From Blastobasis lacticolella (Eukaryota > Arthropoda > Insecta > Lepidoptera > Blastobasidae): a stretch of DNA of 64,000 nt. Positions 1-12,700 of this stretch are shown here, piece by piece. The DNA lies in the NCBI GenBank assembly GCA_905147135.1, contig LR990041.1:13019907-13083906 (forward strand), given 5' to 3'. The notes beneath the pieces are model-generated. The model ran no database searches and had not been told where the DNA came from. It saw only the letters and a program-made list of their open reading frames with translations. Positions within the stretch are counted from its first letter, which is position 1. Every line of letters begins with the position of its first letter. The translations under genes and the position numbers were made by a program.

Positions 1-3000
1 TTTTGGTTGAAGAAATATCAAACAACCCAAAGATCCAAAAGGCATATCTACCTACGTTATCTCCAAGACTGGTTACGGGTGTCGCTATTTTCTTGATTTT
101 CATTTATTTATCTAATAAAACTGTAAAGTACAAAATATAAATAAAAAATAAACCACAAAACTAAAACTTTATATACATATCTTACAAAGAACATCTGGCC
201 ATAAATAGCCTGCCTCTGACAGTAGGTACCTACCTGGAACAAAGGTATTTTTATTATTACTGCCCACTGCTTTACTGCCCATCACGCTCGCCGCATTGCC
301 ACGTTGAATGGCTATTGCTAACCTTTGCATCAGGTACGAGCCAGAGCGGGAAACGCCTGATTTCACCCTCAATTTCTGCCCTACCTCGCTCACCAACGCC
401 TTTGCCTCAGGCCCCAACTGCCTATGGTCTTCACTGGGATGGGCAAATGATATCGTGCATCCAACGCCGCAAACGGGATGACTTTGGTGCGTGGAATTTT
501 TAGCACTTAATTTTTGGTAAGTGCTTTGGTAGCTTTGCGTCAGCAATGTTGCCCCCAGTCACCTAAGTCATACCGTCCTCTCTCCAGCAGCTAAAAAGCA
601 TAAAAAATATGCGGTGTTGGATGCATATGACAATTTGATAATAAACATCTATTAGATGCCTATACTGATTGGAGTAGGAACGAATAAAGTAGATGGAAAG
701 TAATGCCATGTAAGGGATTAGGTGTTGTAAATGGCGCGCGCAGATCCAATACTAGATTGTCGGTAGGACTGAAGTAATTTTTTTGTATGAGAGTATAATA
801 TTGTGTGATATCGGTGCACAATAACATATGTGACACACGCCACACACGGTCTTGTATGCGGAATCTATTAGGGGTGGCCCCATTAAACTAAATTGTGCGC
901 ATAAACCCGTGAAGCTATTCATTAATTAATTAATCTTTTTGGGTATGTAGCCCAGATACACGCGTCCCTGTTTCAGTGTGAAAGTTTGTAATTCTGGATG
1001 TCGGTGAGCCTTCTTCAAGCGAGTGAAGATGTTTGCCATATTTCCATGATTGGTAGGCGGATTGTTCCTATCTCTAGTCATAGATAACAGTGCTTCCTAT
1101 TTTCTGGTCCCGTGAGTATCTAGCTGGTACCTACTCGTATATTGGTCAGCCAGTCTCGTCGCGTCTTATCTACACCACACCAAAGCAAACTGGTGATCGA
1201 TCTTTAAGTTCGCAAGGTAATTTAATCTAGTTATTTAGCTTTAATCATCGTGGATGCGTGGATGTCCACTGCTGAACATAGGCCTCCCCCCACGCCTTCC
1301 ACACCGCTCGGCTCTGCGCCTCCTGCATCCATCAACTCCCTGCGACCTTCACTATGTCGTCCGTCCATCTCGTCGTCAGTTCGTTTTAACTTTATTAATA
1401 CCTTGGTGTTTACCTAGACTATACCCAAATAAAAAATTAAGCCATCAAATCTGGACCCGCTACCTAGGTATATATCGAAAATTGTTATTCAGTTCATGAT
1501 CTTTGGGCTTGCTCATTAAATAAACCCTGGCACCAATTATAGTTATGTGACTGTGTGATGACCTCACTTCGTGAGTCAATCTTTTCCTTCTGTCGGTTAT
1601 GTAGGAAGTTATAGGTATAAAGTATTAATTTTTTGTGCATCTTTTATATTAATCATTGTGTTACCTGTCACTTTATGTCACCAATTACCTATTTAGTTAT
1701 AAACATCTAATTTTAGTAAGAAAGAAAGAAAGAAAAAACATTTATTAACACAAACAACAACACCACAACATTGAAAGGGGAAATACAGGGAAACATTATA
1801 ATTTTATTTTATTTTATTTTATTCGGGTGGTTTACAGCTGTAATACACAATGCATTAAAAAATAGTTTATCTATGAGCCATTTCCAAACCGCCACATATA
1901 AATTTAAAAAGATACTTTTCAAGTACCTAATCAATGTTTTTCTTATAAGCATATTACTAAACGAATACAATCACACATGTACTAAACCTGAATACCTGAA
2001 AAATAATACATTTATAAGTATAACAGATTACACAGTGCCGATGTAAATACCTATCCGATTATTTATTTATTGTGTAGTGTAGTAGATTAATTCACTATCA
2101 CGCTATCGTTCACTAAAATTATTGCTCCAGTACTTCAGAGAATTACGCGTAGATATAGTTTGAGCGAATACCTTGGTAGGTACTTAGGTATTGCTATACA
2201 GCTAAACAAAATTTAAACCGGTTTGCAATGCAACGCTACCACCTACAAATCCTACAATGCCCTTACAACAAGTTGGTCGTCTGTGTCGTACCAGACCTAC
2301 CTACTTACGTACCAACTATCGTTTTCCTGTTTATATTGAAACTAGCGACCCGCCCCGGCTTCGCACGGGTAAGCTTGATGTATTTCCATTTAATCTATAG
2401 GATTGTCAACATCTCTAACTAAGGGGTTAAAATGAGGGATGAAAGTTTAGAATGTCTACCTACTCGCTTGGTACTGACCTATACCATAATATTTAGGTAT
2501 CTAGGTGGGTACGTTCGTTCAATTCTAATACCTAGTAATTCCATATTGTAGGTAATAAGTATTGTAATGGTGAGGAATTGGAAACGGATGTTGTCTTTAT
2601 CAACGTTTAGTCATAACCATCGTGTTTGCATAGCCTACCTAAGCTGCGTACGGTTTCAGACTTGTCTAGCTAGCTACCATTTATTGGTAATATTTAAAGT
2701 GAAGGTATAAATAATGGAGAAAAGGCCTGTACCGACTGACCTACTTAAAAGTAATTAATGTACCTAGTTGATTGTTGCTATTCGATTCAACCGTAAGTTC
2801 TCGTAGAAATCTACGATTTATGCAAGATCCCACAAACTTCTTATCAAATGGCTCATACAGAACAAGTAAGCATTACGTCATGTTAGTAAACTAGGTAGGT
2901 ACCTACCAAACTAACTACCAGTAGGTACATAGGTATCTGTGGCACTGAGTTTGGATTAGTAAGATAAGATAGATACCTACCTATTAATAAACCCATATTG

Positions 3001-3625
3001 GTATTAAGTAATACCTAGAGTTATATTTTAGATTTTCTTGCCAGATGTTAAATGTTCTCCTTCTTCTTCCTTCTTCTCTTTAACTTCGCGCTAGAATTTG
3101 ACCATAATTTAAATTGTACGTTACAAACTGATCGTCTAATTTTTTGCTCTAATCTGCAACTGGCGCCAGTGTAGTGGAAGTTATAAATATCGGAACGTTC
3201 TATTTTGGGCTGCAATCGTTTATTCAGTGGTTCTCCACTAGATTAACCGAAACTAAACTCTGTGGAACAAAGCTATTAGCCTCGATCCTAAGCAATCCTC
3301 GATCGAGAAGTGTAGGTAGGCTACCAATAGGTACTCAAAGAAGAGATACTCCTCTACCTCCATTCTGCAAATATTTTTTTTTTATGGTACTCATTGACAA
3401 ACGAACAGACAGCCCACCTGATGGTGAGGGGTAACTGTCGCCCATAACATCTACAATTCATACATTTAGGTTACAGATAACAAAAATTTAAATACTCATG
3501 CCTGTAATTTCGCTGTCTACATTATCCTTCAAACCGGAACACAACAATGCAAGCATTGTTGTTTGGCGGCAGAAATAGATACGGCGGCGTACCTACCTAA
3601 TTACTAATTGTAATTATTTTTATAG
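1..3625. other. Intergenic or upstream intronic sequence with repeat fragments
   Basis: No convincing host exon was recognised here. The stretch is AT-rich and holds GGTACCTAC-type motifs, an AAAG run near 1721-1735 and an ATTTT run near 1801-1823. About 1250-1380 carries a lepidopteran repeat starting with GTCCACTGCTGAACATAGG, and about 2340-2400 has the CCCGCCCCGGCTTCGCACGG motif seen in dispersed moth repeats. A fragment at about 3375-3490 recurs inverted near 37965-38060. The missing N-terminal exon(s) of the galectin gene must lie here or further upstream, but no start codon with a convincing donor could be chosen. Confidence 0.5.
169..546 (-). other. 125-codon open frame, function not recognised
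   Basis: An uninterrupted minus-strand frame whose translation contains SGSYLMQRLAIAIQRGNAAS. Its style (PSEDHRQLGPEAKALVSEVG) reminds me of proteins repeated in moth genomes, possibly transposon-derived, but I cannot name the family. No splice sites or neighbouring exons were found to support it as a host gene. It could be an exon of a mobile element or of an unrelated gene running off the left edge. Confidence 0.3.
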
Positions 3626-3735
3626 TTGCAATTGGCAGAAGCCCGGGAAGTGAGGTTCACCTTGCCGCTGACTGAGCCCCTCTCTATTGGTGCTCACATC
3701 GTTTGCACAGGCACGCCCATAGAAGATATACCATG
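3626..3735 (+). CDS. Galectin exon a: start of CRD1
   Basis: Translates to a peptide with VRFTLPLTEPLSIGAHIVC and ends TPIEDIPW across the splice, the usual opening beta strands of a galectin CRD. The donor is CCATG|GTGAGTAA. The acceptor is probably TTTTTATAG at 3625 (phase 0); the alternative TTGGCAG at 3638 would also keep frame. It ends in phase 2, matching the exon at 6917. Confidence 0.75.
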
Positions 3736-6700
3736 GTGAGTAATGCGCTGTAGACACCTGTAAGTATTGTATGGTTTCAGTCACAGAAACTAAATAATAA
3801 TAATGCTTAATGCTTGGACCACTCACACAGAGCCATCTAGCCCCAAAGTAAGCAAAGCTTGTGTTATGGGTGCTAGACAACTGATAAACTACATATATAC
3901 TTTTAAATACATACATATTATAGCCCAGACCCGTAACAGAAATTGAAATTCATCATTTATATTTCTGCCCGGCCGGGAATCGAACCCTTGACCTCGGCGT
4001 GGCCAACTGACCCACTCAGGTCGTCAAATAAGTACATATTAATTATAAAAGTACCAAACGGTCACCCATACAAGTTACAATGTATAAAAATGTAGATTAT
4101 TATATTAGACGGGACTTGTACGAGATGACCACGAGTCGTCTCGTGACCACGGTGGGTGTAACCCTACCGAAACGACGGGAAAACAAATCGAAAAGGTACG
4201 TCGCGTTCAAATCCCGTCTAATACATATAACAATAAGTGTAAAGAACGCAAGTTTAGTTTGAAACAAAAATGAAGATGTTTTGCACTTTCTTCTCAGAAA
4301 AGGTATTAAAATTAAGGATCTTATCACGAAATACCTTTCCGAGTAACTTCGGTTATCTACACTTAAGCTGTCTGAAAATCGCCCATTGACGTGCAACATT
4401 TGAAACAGAGAGGTTTATTAACCTCTCTGTGTATTGTTGATACTGACCGAAATTAATTAATATACCTACAGTTTCTATGAAACACAATAGGTACATTTCT
4501 TAACACTCCTGTAGAAACGAAATAATAAATACAATATAAAGAATGATAAAAAAGCTTCTTAAAACAACGGTACTGCTCGCAAAAATGCTCCCGCCATTGC
4601 ATTTCAATCGAGCTCTGTAGGTATAATAGTTTTTTATATTATGGTATAACCCGCGTCACGAAAGAAGAGACTTGTCAAATGGCAGTGGAGGGGATTTCGC
4701 GCAGGTAATCGTATACAGCGCAAGTCGAACCACGTGACCCGCCAAGGCTCTTCTTATTCGACACTAGCTATAACATATTTATTATTATTTGTTTATTTAT
4801 TTATTTTTCAATTGCTTCAAAACTTACATAGGTATATACTTTGAAGCATTTGTGAAGAGTAGATATGTCTCCTAGTTTCCTAGCTATACAAGTGCTAAAA
4901 GGTACCCTAAAACAAAAATTATTGTGTAAAATTGGAAAATCTGAACCACTTTTCAATTCTGTAGATACTGTAGTGTCCTAGGTTAATTTGGTGCGTGAAA
5001 GCATAACTCCAATGTTACTCCTACAATAGAAACTTAAATCATTCATATTTCAAACGTTTAAAGTTCTGCAAAACAACTTTTAGTAAAATTGCAAATTTTC
5101 TAAGTTTTGTAAATAGTTTATATTCACCGGCAGGTCCTGGTATGTCCAAAAGAGTTTAGAAAGCTTTATTTATTTTTACTAACCATATTGATTTTAAAAC
5201 GCATGTCAGCAAGGCTTCTTAATACTTCCAGTAGATACTACTGGAATATAATATACCTAATAAGAATGGAATATTGGAATTGGAAATGAATAGAATTAGA
5301 TAATTTATATAGTAGGTATATTTAATCAAAATGTTAGTATATGAGCAAAAATTTTAAATGTTCAATGAAAAACACTTCAGTGATTGAGCAGGTTTGTCCA
5401 GTTATATTTGTAGAAATATGAATGAATACTCACGTATTAGTTGCAATCTTGTCGTAAATAGATAGATAAGCACTATCTTGAAGATTTTGGCGTCATGATA
5501 AACCTCACAATACACCATAAAGCACTACGATTAAGACGATTTACGACGATTACGAACCAGTACGATTTGGGAGAGAAACTTTGTCGTGCCAACGGCCTAT
5601 TTTGGAATGAGTTATTAGGAAGGCGGTATCTTAGCGCCATCTAGGGTATAAGAGATGGCTATTTAACCTAGGAAATAATGACAAATATAAATAAACACAT
5701 TGTTTATTGGTACAAAAATATTTTTCAATGTTCTGCGTTTTGATCACTGTAAGCCATTACAGGGTGCAGCTACGGATAAATGACCTGAGGGGGCATTGTT
5801 GTTTTCAAATTGCATCGAGGTACTCGTTGTCGAATCGATATAAGATTATTCTGATGTATTCTGTACTGAAGTGTAGACTAGATAGGTAGATACGTTAATA
5901 CTGTGTGACTTATTGTCCATGTCAATAAAATTATTTGAGCTACGTTAATCTGTTTGCAACCTAATAATATTGATAAAAAATATACTTACTTAGGTACCTA
6001 TCTAATTAAATTGCTTAAATAATTTTGTAATCGCGCTGAGTCGTACAGCTTAAAATAGGTGATGTACCTATGCGCGAAATAGCTCCATGACGGACAAGCA
6101 AAGGTCAGGCCAGAGAGGTCAGACGGTTTAATAACAATTATAATTCATCGTTTCCATAAGAGCCGCGCGAGCCGTAGCTGTTAACGTAGTTACCTAAAGG
6201 TTACAAACAAATAACATTATTACACATCACTTTGTTTATTAAAATAATTCTTGGCGTCAATATCCCGGGTTGTGTGCCCGCGCGCGAGTGCCCAGGTTCC
6301 GATATGACCACGATCCAGGATTTGGCAGAGCATCTAATTACAATAGAGCGCCTGCCGTCTTACCTCTGTGACTTCTGTGATCCAATAAACAAGGGAACCT
6401 GACCAGATTAAAATAAATAAATAAATAAATAATCGTTGACAAATTCACACAGCGCCATCTAGCCCCAAAGTAAGCATAGCTTGTGTTATGGGTGCTAGGT
6501 AACTGATAAACTACTTATATACTTTTTGAATACATACTCATTGTACATAGAACACCCAGACCCGTAACAGAAATTAAAATTCATCATTTCAATTTCTGCC
6601 CGGCCGGGAATCGAACCCGGGACCTCTTGCGTGTTGATCACTGAACCACTCAGGTCGTCATTGGGTGAATCCTTTGAAAGGAAAGATGGTGCAGATGGAA

Positions 6701-9700
6701 AGTGTTCAGATAATGATGTTCTTCTCAGACAAAGTGTTGCATTCCTTGGTCGACGGCAACCAAGGTACCTATTGATTATAAAGCTTGAAAATCTACGACT
6801 TAAGGTTATGACGTCCGCCGGTCTCGAGTTTTTAGTCTGTGTAATTCCTTCGCATACTTCCCGAAGTACAACCTGTAGAAGAGCGACTTTTATACCAGGC
6901 TTGCCTATTATTCCAGGTTCGCACTGAACATAGGCTGCGGCGATGCGGAGTCGGGCCACGCGGACGTCGCTGTCCACTTCAACGTGCGCATGCCGCAGTG
7001 CTACGTCGTCCGCAACACCAAGAAGGGCGGGAAGTGGGCCAGTGAAGAGACCACTTCTTACAGGTGAGTGTGAGAATCATCATCTTCATCATCACAGCCC
7101 ATAACAGTCCGTTGCAGGATTTAGAGCTTGTCCCACGAAAAGGGAGATTATTGCCATAATCTCCACGCTGGGCAGGCGGGTTGGAGATCGCAGTGTGTTA
7201 ATGTTGCCCTTTGTCCAGCCTACGGAGACTGTAGACCTTTTGCCTCGAAACATAATTCGCCTTGTACGACACCCACGAGTTTAATTGTTGTTGCTATTCT
7301 ATTCTGCCGGACTACACGCGGCCATTCCCGGTCACGGCCGTGAGAATGGAGCTAGTTAAAAATCGCGTTTCCAGTCAAAGCTGGAAACACAATAGCCCTA
7401 CCAAACGTTGGGAGTTTTTTCCGCATGTATGTTGTGGTTATGCTGAACACCTTATCCTTTAAACTGGAACATCAACGCAAAAAATGTTATTTGTCAGACT
7501 CCTTAGGCGTTACAGAGTCCTACCTACCACCGATAGAATCGTGTTTCGTAATTATCAAGGAATTATATTACATTAGGTATTATTTAGTATTGTAGGTGAT
7601 GTGTCATGAGAGATTGTGATGTGAATTCTGTACTCACAAATTGAGTGTTCATCATACCTACAGGCATTTAATAGTTATGTTGTCTGATGCCTAGTGTTGT
7701 TTTAAGTCACTTTTGGCACAGCTATGCTACGGATAGGCCAGATCAGCCACCGCACCGCAGGGTTTCAACTTCGCTAATCTGATTAGACAGTCTATTGTTT
7801 TGTAGAGTAAATGTCGCGAATTTAATACGCGAGATCTCGTAAAATAGTCGGTAAGTGTCACACCGTTGTTGTCAATCTTTTTGTATTGTGGTAACCCCGC
7901 TTTGGCTATGCTTTTGAATATAACGGTTCTGAAGGTTGACACGAGGACAGAAAACGACGCTTTGTTGGTGGGTGCACTTAAACCCCAAGGTACGTGAACG
8001 GAGCAGATCAGGGCATAAGGAGTGCGCAGTACGACGCAGCGACCTGTGACCCTGGTAAGTGTTCATGTATATATTATACGACTGTCATTTATATGGTGTG
8101 GAAAGATGATGAGCCTGTACGTATGGAACTAGCACAGTAGCTTTCCATTTGAATCCAATAAACGCTAGTATAATATACTCTGAGTAGTGTCATAGACATG
8201 GTGCGTAGAAATTGGACTGGAGCGAGTTCCTCTCGTCCAAAGACAGTCGACTCATAGTTGGAGCAACCGTGGCAGGACTATGGGGAAGGTGGAGGTCCTC
8301 GTGGAGGCAAAGCTTCCACGTCCGGCGGGTACTGGCTAGGTCAAGATCTAGGTAAACTGCTCAGACCAGGCACCTATGATCAGCGAGTGTACTGGGAAGG
8401 CGGGTAGCCCGCCTCCCAGAATCACGGAGACCAAGAAGATGGAAAGTACCCGGGCGATTTGTTACGCTTAGACCGGAGCGAGTCGACTGTGTTTGCTCAG
8501 CTTACTTGATAACAGTACGTACGACGTGAATGTAATACCGTCAATTCATTACCGTACATGCATTGGCTTATACTGCAGTTGATTCATCTTATTACACCAT
8601 GTGTATGTTATTATTTGTTGTCCTAATTGTATACGATTTATACTGATTCATGATTATGAACCTACGGCACTATTAGTATATAGATAATTCATGGAAAGGG
8701 ACGACAAAATGGTGGAGGTGCTGGGATTTTTCGGAAGCCAGATTCATATCTGGTTACTCCGGGTTCGGTTTCCTCATATTTGAAGCAATATAAACTATGG
8801 AGAATTTCATTTCATTTTCTTCAGACTTATCTATGTTCAGATAGAAAGGATTTACTTTCTACAGCTTACCTACGAAAAGTTAAAAAAAAAAAAATTTTTT
8901 ACCGTCCCTACGTCGTTTTAATTACATTTCCATATTATTGTGTACGCGTATAAACAATGGATGCACCATACGTATAATTAAAATATTGTGTTAATTGCTG
9001 ATACCACTATTATCTCTTTAACTGATTAATCCCTTTATAGCTCAACATCTTTAAAACATTTAATATGTTGATAATGAGATAGGTTTAGGGAAATAAAAAT
9101 ACAAGTGTTTCTCAGAAATTTCACGTGTTCTAATCTGGCACTGTATGCAACGCGCAAAATTCTCTGACTTCTCAAACTCACACAAGTCGATAGATTACCC
9201 CATTTATGCTTTTCAGTCGATACAAAGTTATTCAGTGGTATGTTATAGTATTGCTACACAGACTTAAATGAACTAAATAAATTCATTACGTAATTTAGAA
9301 GAATTATTTGGGTTTGTTACAGAAATGTCACAAAAGCTATAAAGGGTACCTAGTACCTTCGGATTTATTTTTAGATAAAATCAGGTTGGCCAACTTGGAG
9401 ACAAAGTCAACTTCCGAGTTACTCTAGTTTTTAAGTATATGGTATAAAGGTACGTTCGAATACTAGGTTCTAATACATGTTGTTATGTCACTGTGTTAGA
9501 ATAAATATTAATTGTACAAAGATGAAAAGCAAGGAAGACTAAGTTCGATTTCGCCACTAAATTAAGAGTTCCATTCGTGACACTATGTCCATAAAAAACA
9601 ACAACGTTATTTTCACAAACAAAACTGCTATGAGAAACGGAACACAGAAAAGCTCGTAATTTTTTTTCTCGCGCCGTCTTTCTTTCCGTTTTTTGAATTG

Positions 9701-12700
9701 TTGGGAAAAATTGTTTTTTGTACTAAGATTTAGAATTTTGGTCGAAAATTCACGAGTTTACATTAAAATCGTACAGAAACTACTTAGGTGTTGATGTGAG
9801 TTATTGTATTTGCTTGAACAAGTGCAGTGAAACATTTTCTCAGACGATCTGCGGTTTGTAGCCAGGTGAGTAGTTGTGCACCTGATGAAGTGTTCTTTGA
9901 GTTCAACTCAAACCCATAGTGGATAACACCTAATCGCGTTACGTTTATGCTCATTTCAGCCTGAAAGTAGTAGGAACATACCCGTTGGTAACCATCACGA
10001 TATTTCAACCGCAGAGTTGAGATTTGAGAAGTACGCAAGTAATAAGTACCTATCTGTTTGCGCGGTCGGCCGGGCGGAATAAAATTAATCTAACGACTAA
10101 CGCCACAGCCACATATAATTGAAATTTTTATTATAATACGTATCTATATGAAGTGGTGAGTAAGTTTAAAACTTTTTTGCCGCATTATAGAACTTCTAGT
10201 ACAGGTAAAGGTTGTTCAGGTGAATTGTAACTAGGTTATGAAGTAAGGGGGTTTCATTCACTGTGTACTGAAATTACCCAGAGAGTAATATAAGTTATAT
10301 AAAAATAAATATTTTAAAAGCATACATGTGTGCCTATGCACTGTTGATGTATAGTTACAGACATTTATTCTTGTAATTTGTGGAAATGTGAATTTCAGCT
10401 GTAACAATGGATGAAGTTCTATCTAAAAGAGTGGAATTAAGAAGGGCTGCACTAGAAGAAGTTCACAATGCAGCAAAGGCTGCATATGAGCCACTACACC
10501 GGTAACAGGAAACTCTATGCTGGCGCTCCTCCGTTTTATGGCCCTTTCGAAGACACTTCAGGCGCCGTCCATGAAGTTTCTGCTTTCGGGCTTCAACATT
10601 CGTGACCTTCCTACAGTCGTCACTGGTGTGATAGGTCAACTTGCAGAAAAGGCACAAACATCAGCATAGAGTCGCTCTTCAATCTGTCTCCGAAGCCGAA
10701 GCCGAATGTCTCCTTACCACTTTAGGTTTAGGTTTTTCTTGGATGATCGACTCTTGCATGTAGTGCTTAGGTGGTTGACTCCAATGGAAGTACAGCACCT
10801 AATGGAGTTGCGGTTAATTATAGTACAGCTGTCGATTTCTTTTTAGCCATAATAATTTTATTTAAGTTGTGTCTAATGGACACCATTGTATTCACCGTAT
10901 CAATCAGATGTAGTTCATGAATAGCCTGAGCAGGGAGTTTACGTAGGACCATGGCTCTTGGGTGGTTGCCTTTGCAGGTTCGCCTAGTCTTTTTAGAAAG
11001 TTCAGATGTCAGTCCGCCTCATTAGGCGTGGCTCTGCGGCTCTCGCTGTCCTCTGTGGCGGTCTTACACAATTCAGTGTAATGGGAATCCACAATTGTGA
11101 CATGGTTTTCATTTGTTGTTGTTAACCCAGAAATTGCTTCCAAAACTTCACCTCATGAACGGCTGATAGGGTGCGACAACTTATCAGTATTTATCAGGTT
11201 CCTGTCATGTATATTGGCTTTGAGCTGATCCCCAGGGCTCTGTATGTTTGGGGCAATCTCCAGAGAACTTTGGTGGATTTAATATTGGAACTCTTGGAGT
11301 TGTGAGGGCGTCTCCTGGCTGTGTGGGCTTCTGTTGCACCTGACACTGATTTTGGATAAATTTAGTCAGGGAAAGTCCCCTTAAATGAATAGAATGAGAT
11401 TTTATCAGTGACTACTTACTGTGAATGTCACATACAAAACCCGTAAATATGAATTTCTTATGGTCGTTAGAGAGTACAGGAATCACTAACTCGCCCAAAG
11501 CTACAAGACAAGAAGAGGCTGTCCGTCACTTCAATGAGACAGTGCAAAATCAAAATAAGCTTTATTTAGTCAAGTGGCCATGGACTCAGCATCCTTCGGG
11601 ACTGCCATCAAACTTTGGCATGGTTCTGGGTCGGTTAAGAAGTGCCCTGAGAAGACTCGACTCAAGTTCTCTAAAGGAATATGATAGCGTTTTAAGGGAA
11701 TAATTTGAACTTGGCATTACAGTGATCATTAGTCAAGAACATGCGGAAAAGAGCGACCACACACATCATTATCTGCCACATCATATGGTCAAGCAAAAGG
11801 GGAAGCCTAGAAGGATCGTATACGACGCATCTGTAAAGTAGACTGGGCAGAAGAGCCTTAATGAGTGTCAGTACAGCGGCCCCTCAATGCTTGAAGATCT
11901 GACAGCGCTACTTCTGAAATTCCGGACGAAAAGGTTTGGCATACTAGCTGATGTGGAGAAGGCTTTTCTATAAGTAGCACTTCAAGAGGAAGATCGTGAC
12001 GTGACAAGTTTTTGTAGTTAAAATATATCAACGGGGAAACAACCGAAGATAACCTATTGCATCTAGGATTCTGCAGAGTTCCATTTGGGGTAATGTCAAG
12101 TCCATTCCTGCTTACCGCCACAATCTGACACCATATGAGCCAGACAAATGAGGCATTACTAAAGTCAGTAGCAGATAGATGATATGTCGACAACTTAGTC
12201 ACGGGTGCTAAGCATGTATATACCAAGACAAGGTCTGCTTTCGAGCAAATATCCATGAATATCAGTGACTGGATTTCCAATAATCAAACTTTCATTGAAA
12301 TTGTACCAAAGACACCAGTCAATGAACAAGAGTAACGTCAAAGTACTGGGCCTAAATTGGAATGTACCCAAATGTACCTGATAAGCTGTCCTTAAATCTG
12401 ACAGAGAGTCACTTCGGCACGGAACCTCCTTTAAGCACGAAGATAAAAGTCATTCGAGCTTTAGCGCGCGTGTATGATCCTTGTGGTGTTGCGTGTCTAC
12501 ACCTGCAATCATTGAAGCTTATCTTTCAACAGATATGTGAGAAGAAATTTAAATGGGACACTGAACTATCAACTGAGTTGATTCTGTCAGTAAAAGAAGA
12601 GATGGACCGTCTAAAGATAATACTGGACATTGAGATACCCAGATTTCTAGGATCAGACACATCTAATGCTGGCCTCAAGTACCAGCTACACTGTTTCACG

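Larger units (their letters stand above)
3736..6916. other. Galectin intron with SINE and MITE insertions
   Basis: Apart from the annotated SINE-B copies (3826-4028, 6447-6661), a MITE (4651-4767) and an antisense SINE-A fragment (6240-6415), I see only AT-rich sequence with short microsatellite-like stretches. Short open frames here are either in the repeats or lack exon borders. Confidence 0.6.

Noticed and set aside
6600..6660. Possible antisense tRNA gene (CCGGGTTCGATTCCCGG)
   Set aside because: It is the head of a SINE-B copy; the same body follows at 3826-4028.
7872..8066. Identical 64-codon minus-strand frames in both BEL LTRs (also 14825-15019) as a real gene
   Set aside because: The identity comes from the LTR duplication; the peptide has no recognised domain and lies in non-coding LTR sequence.
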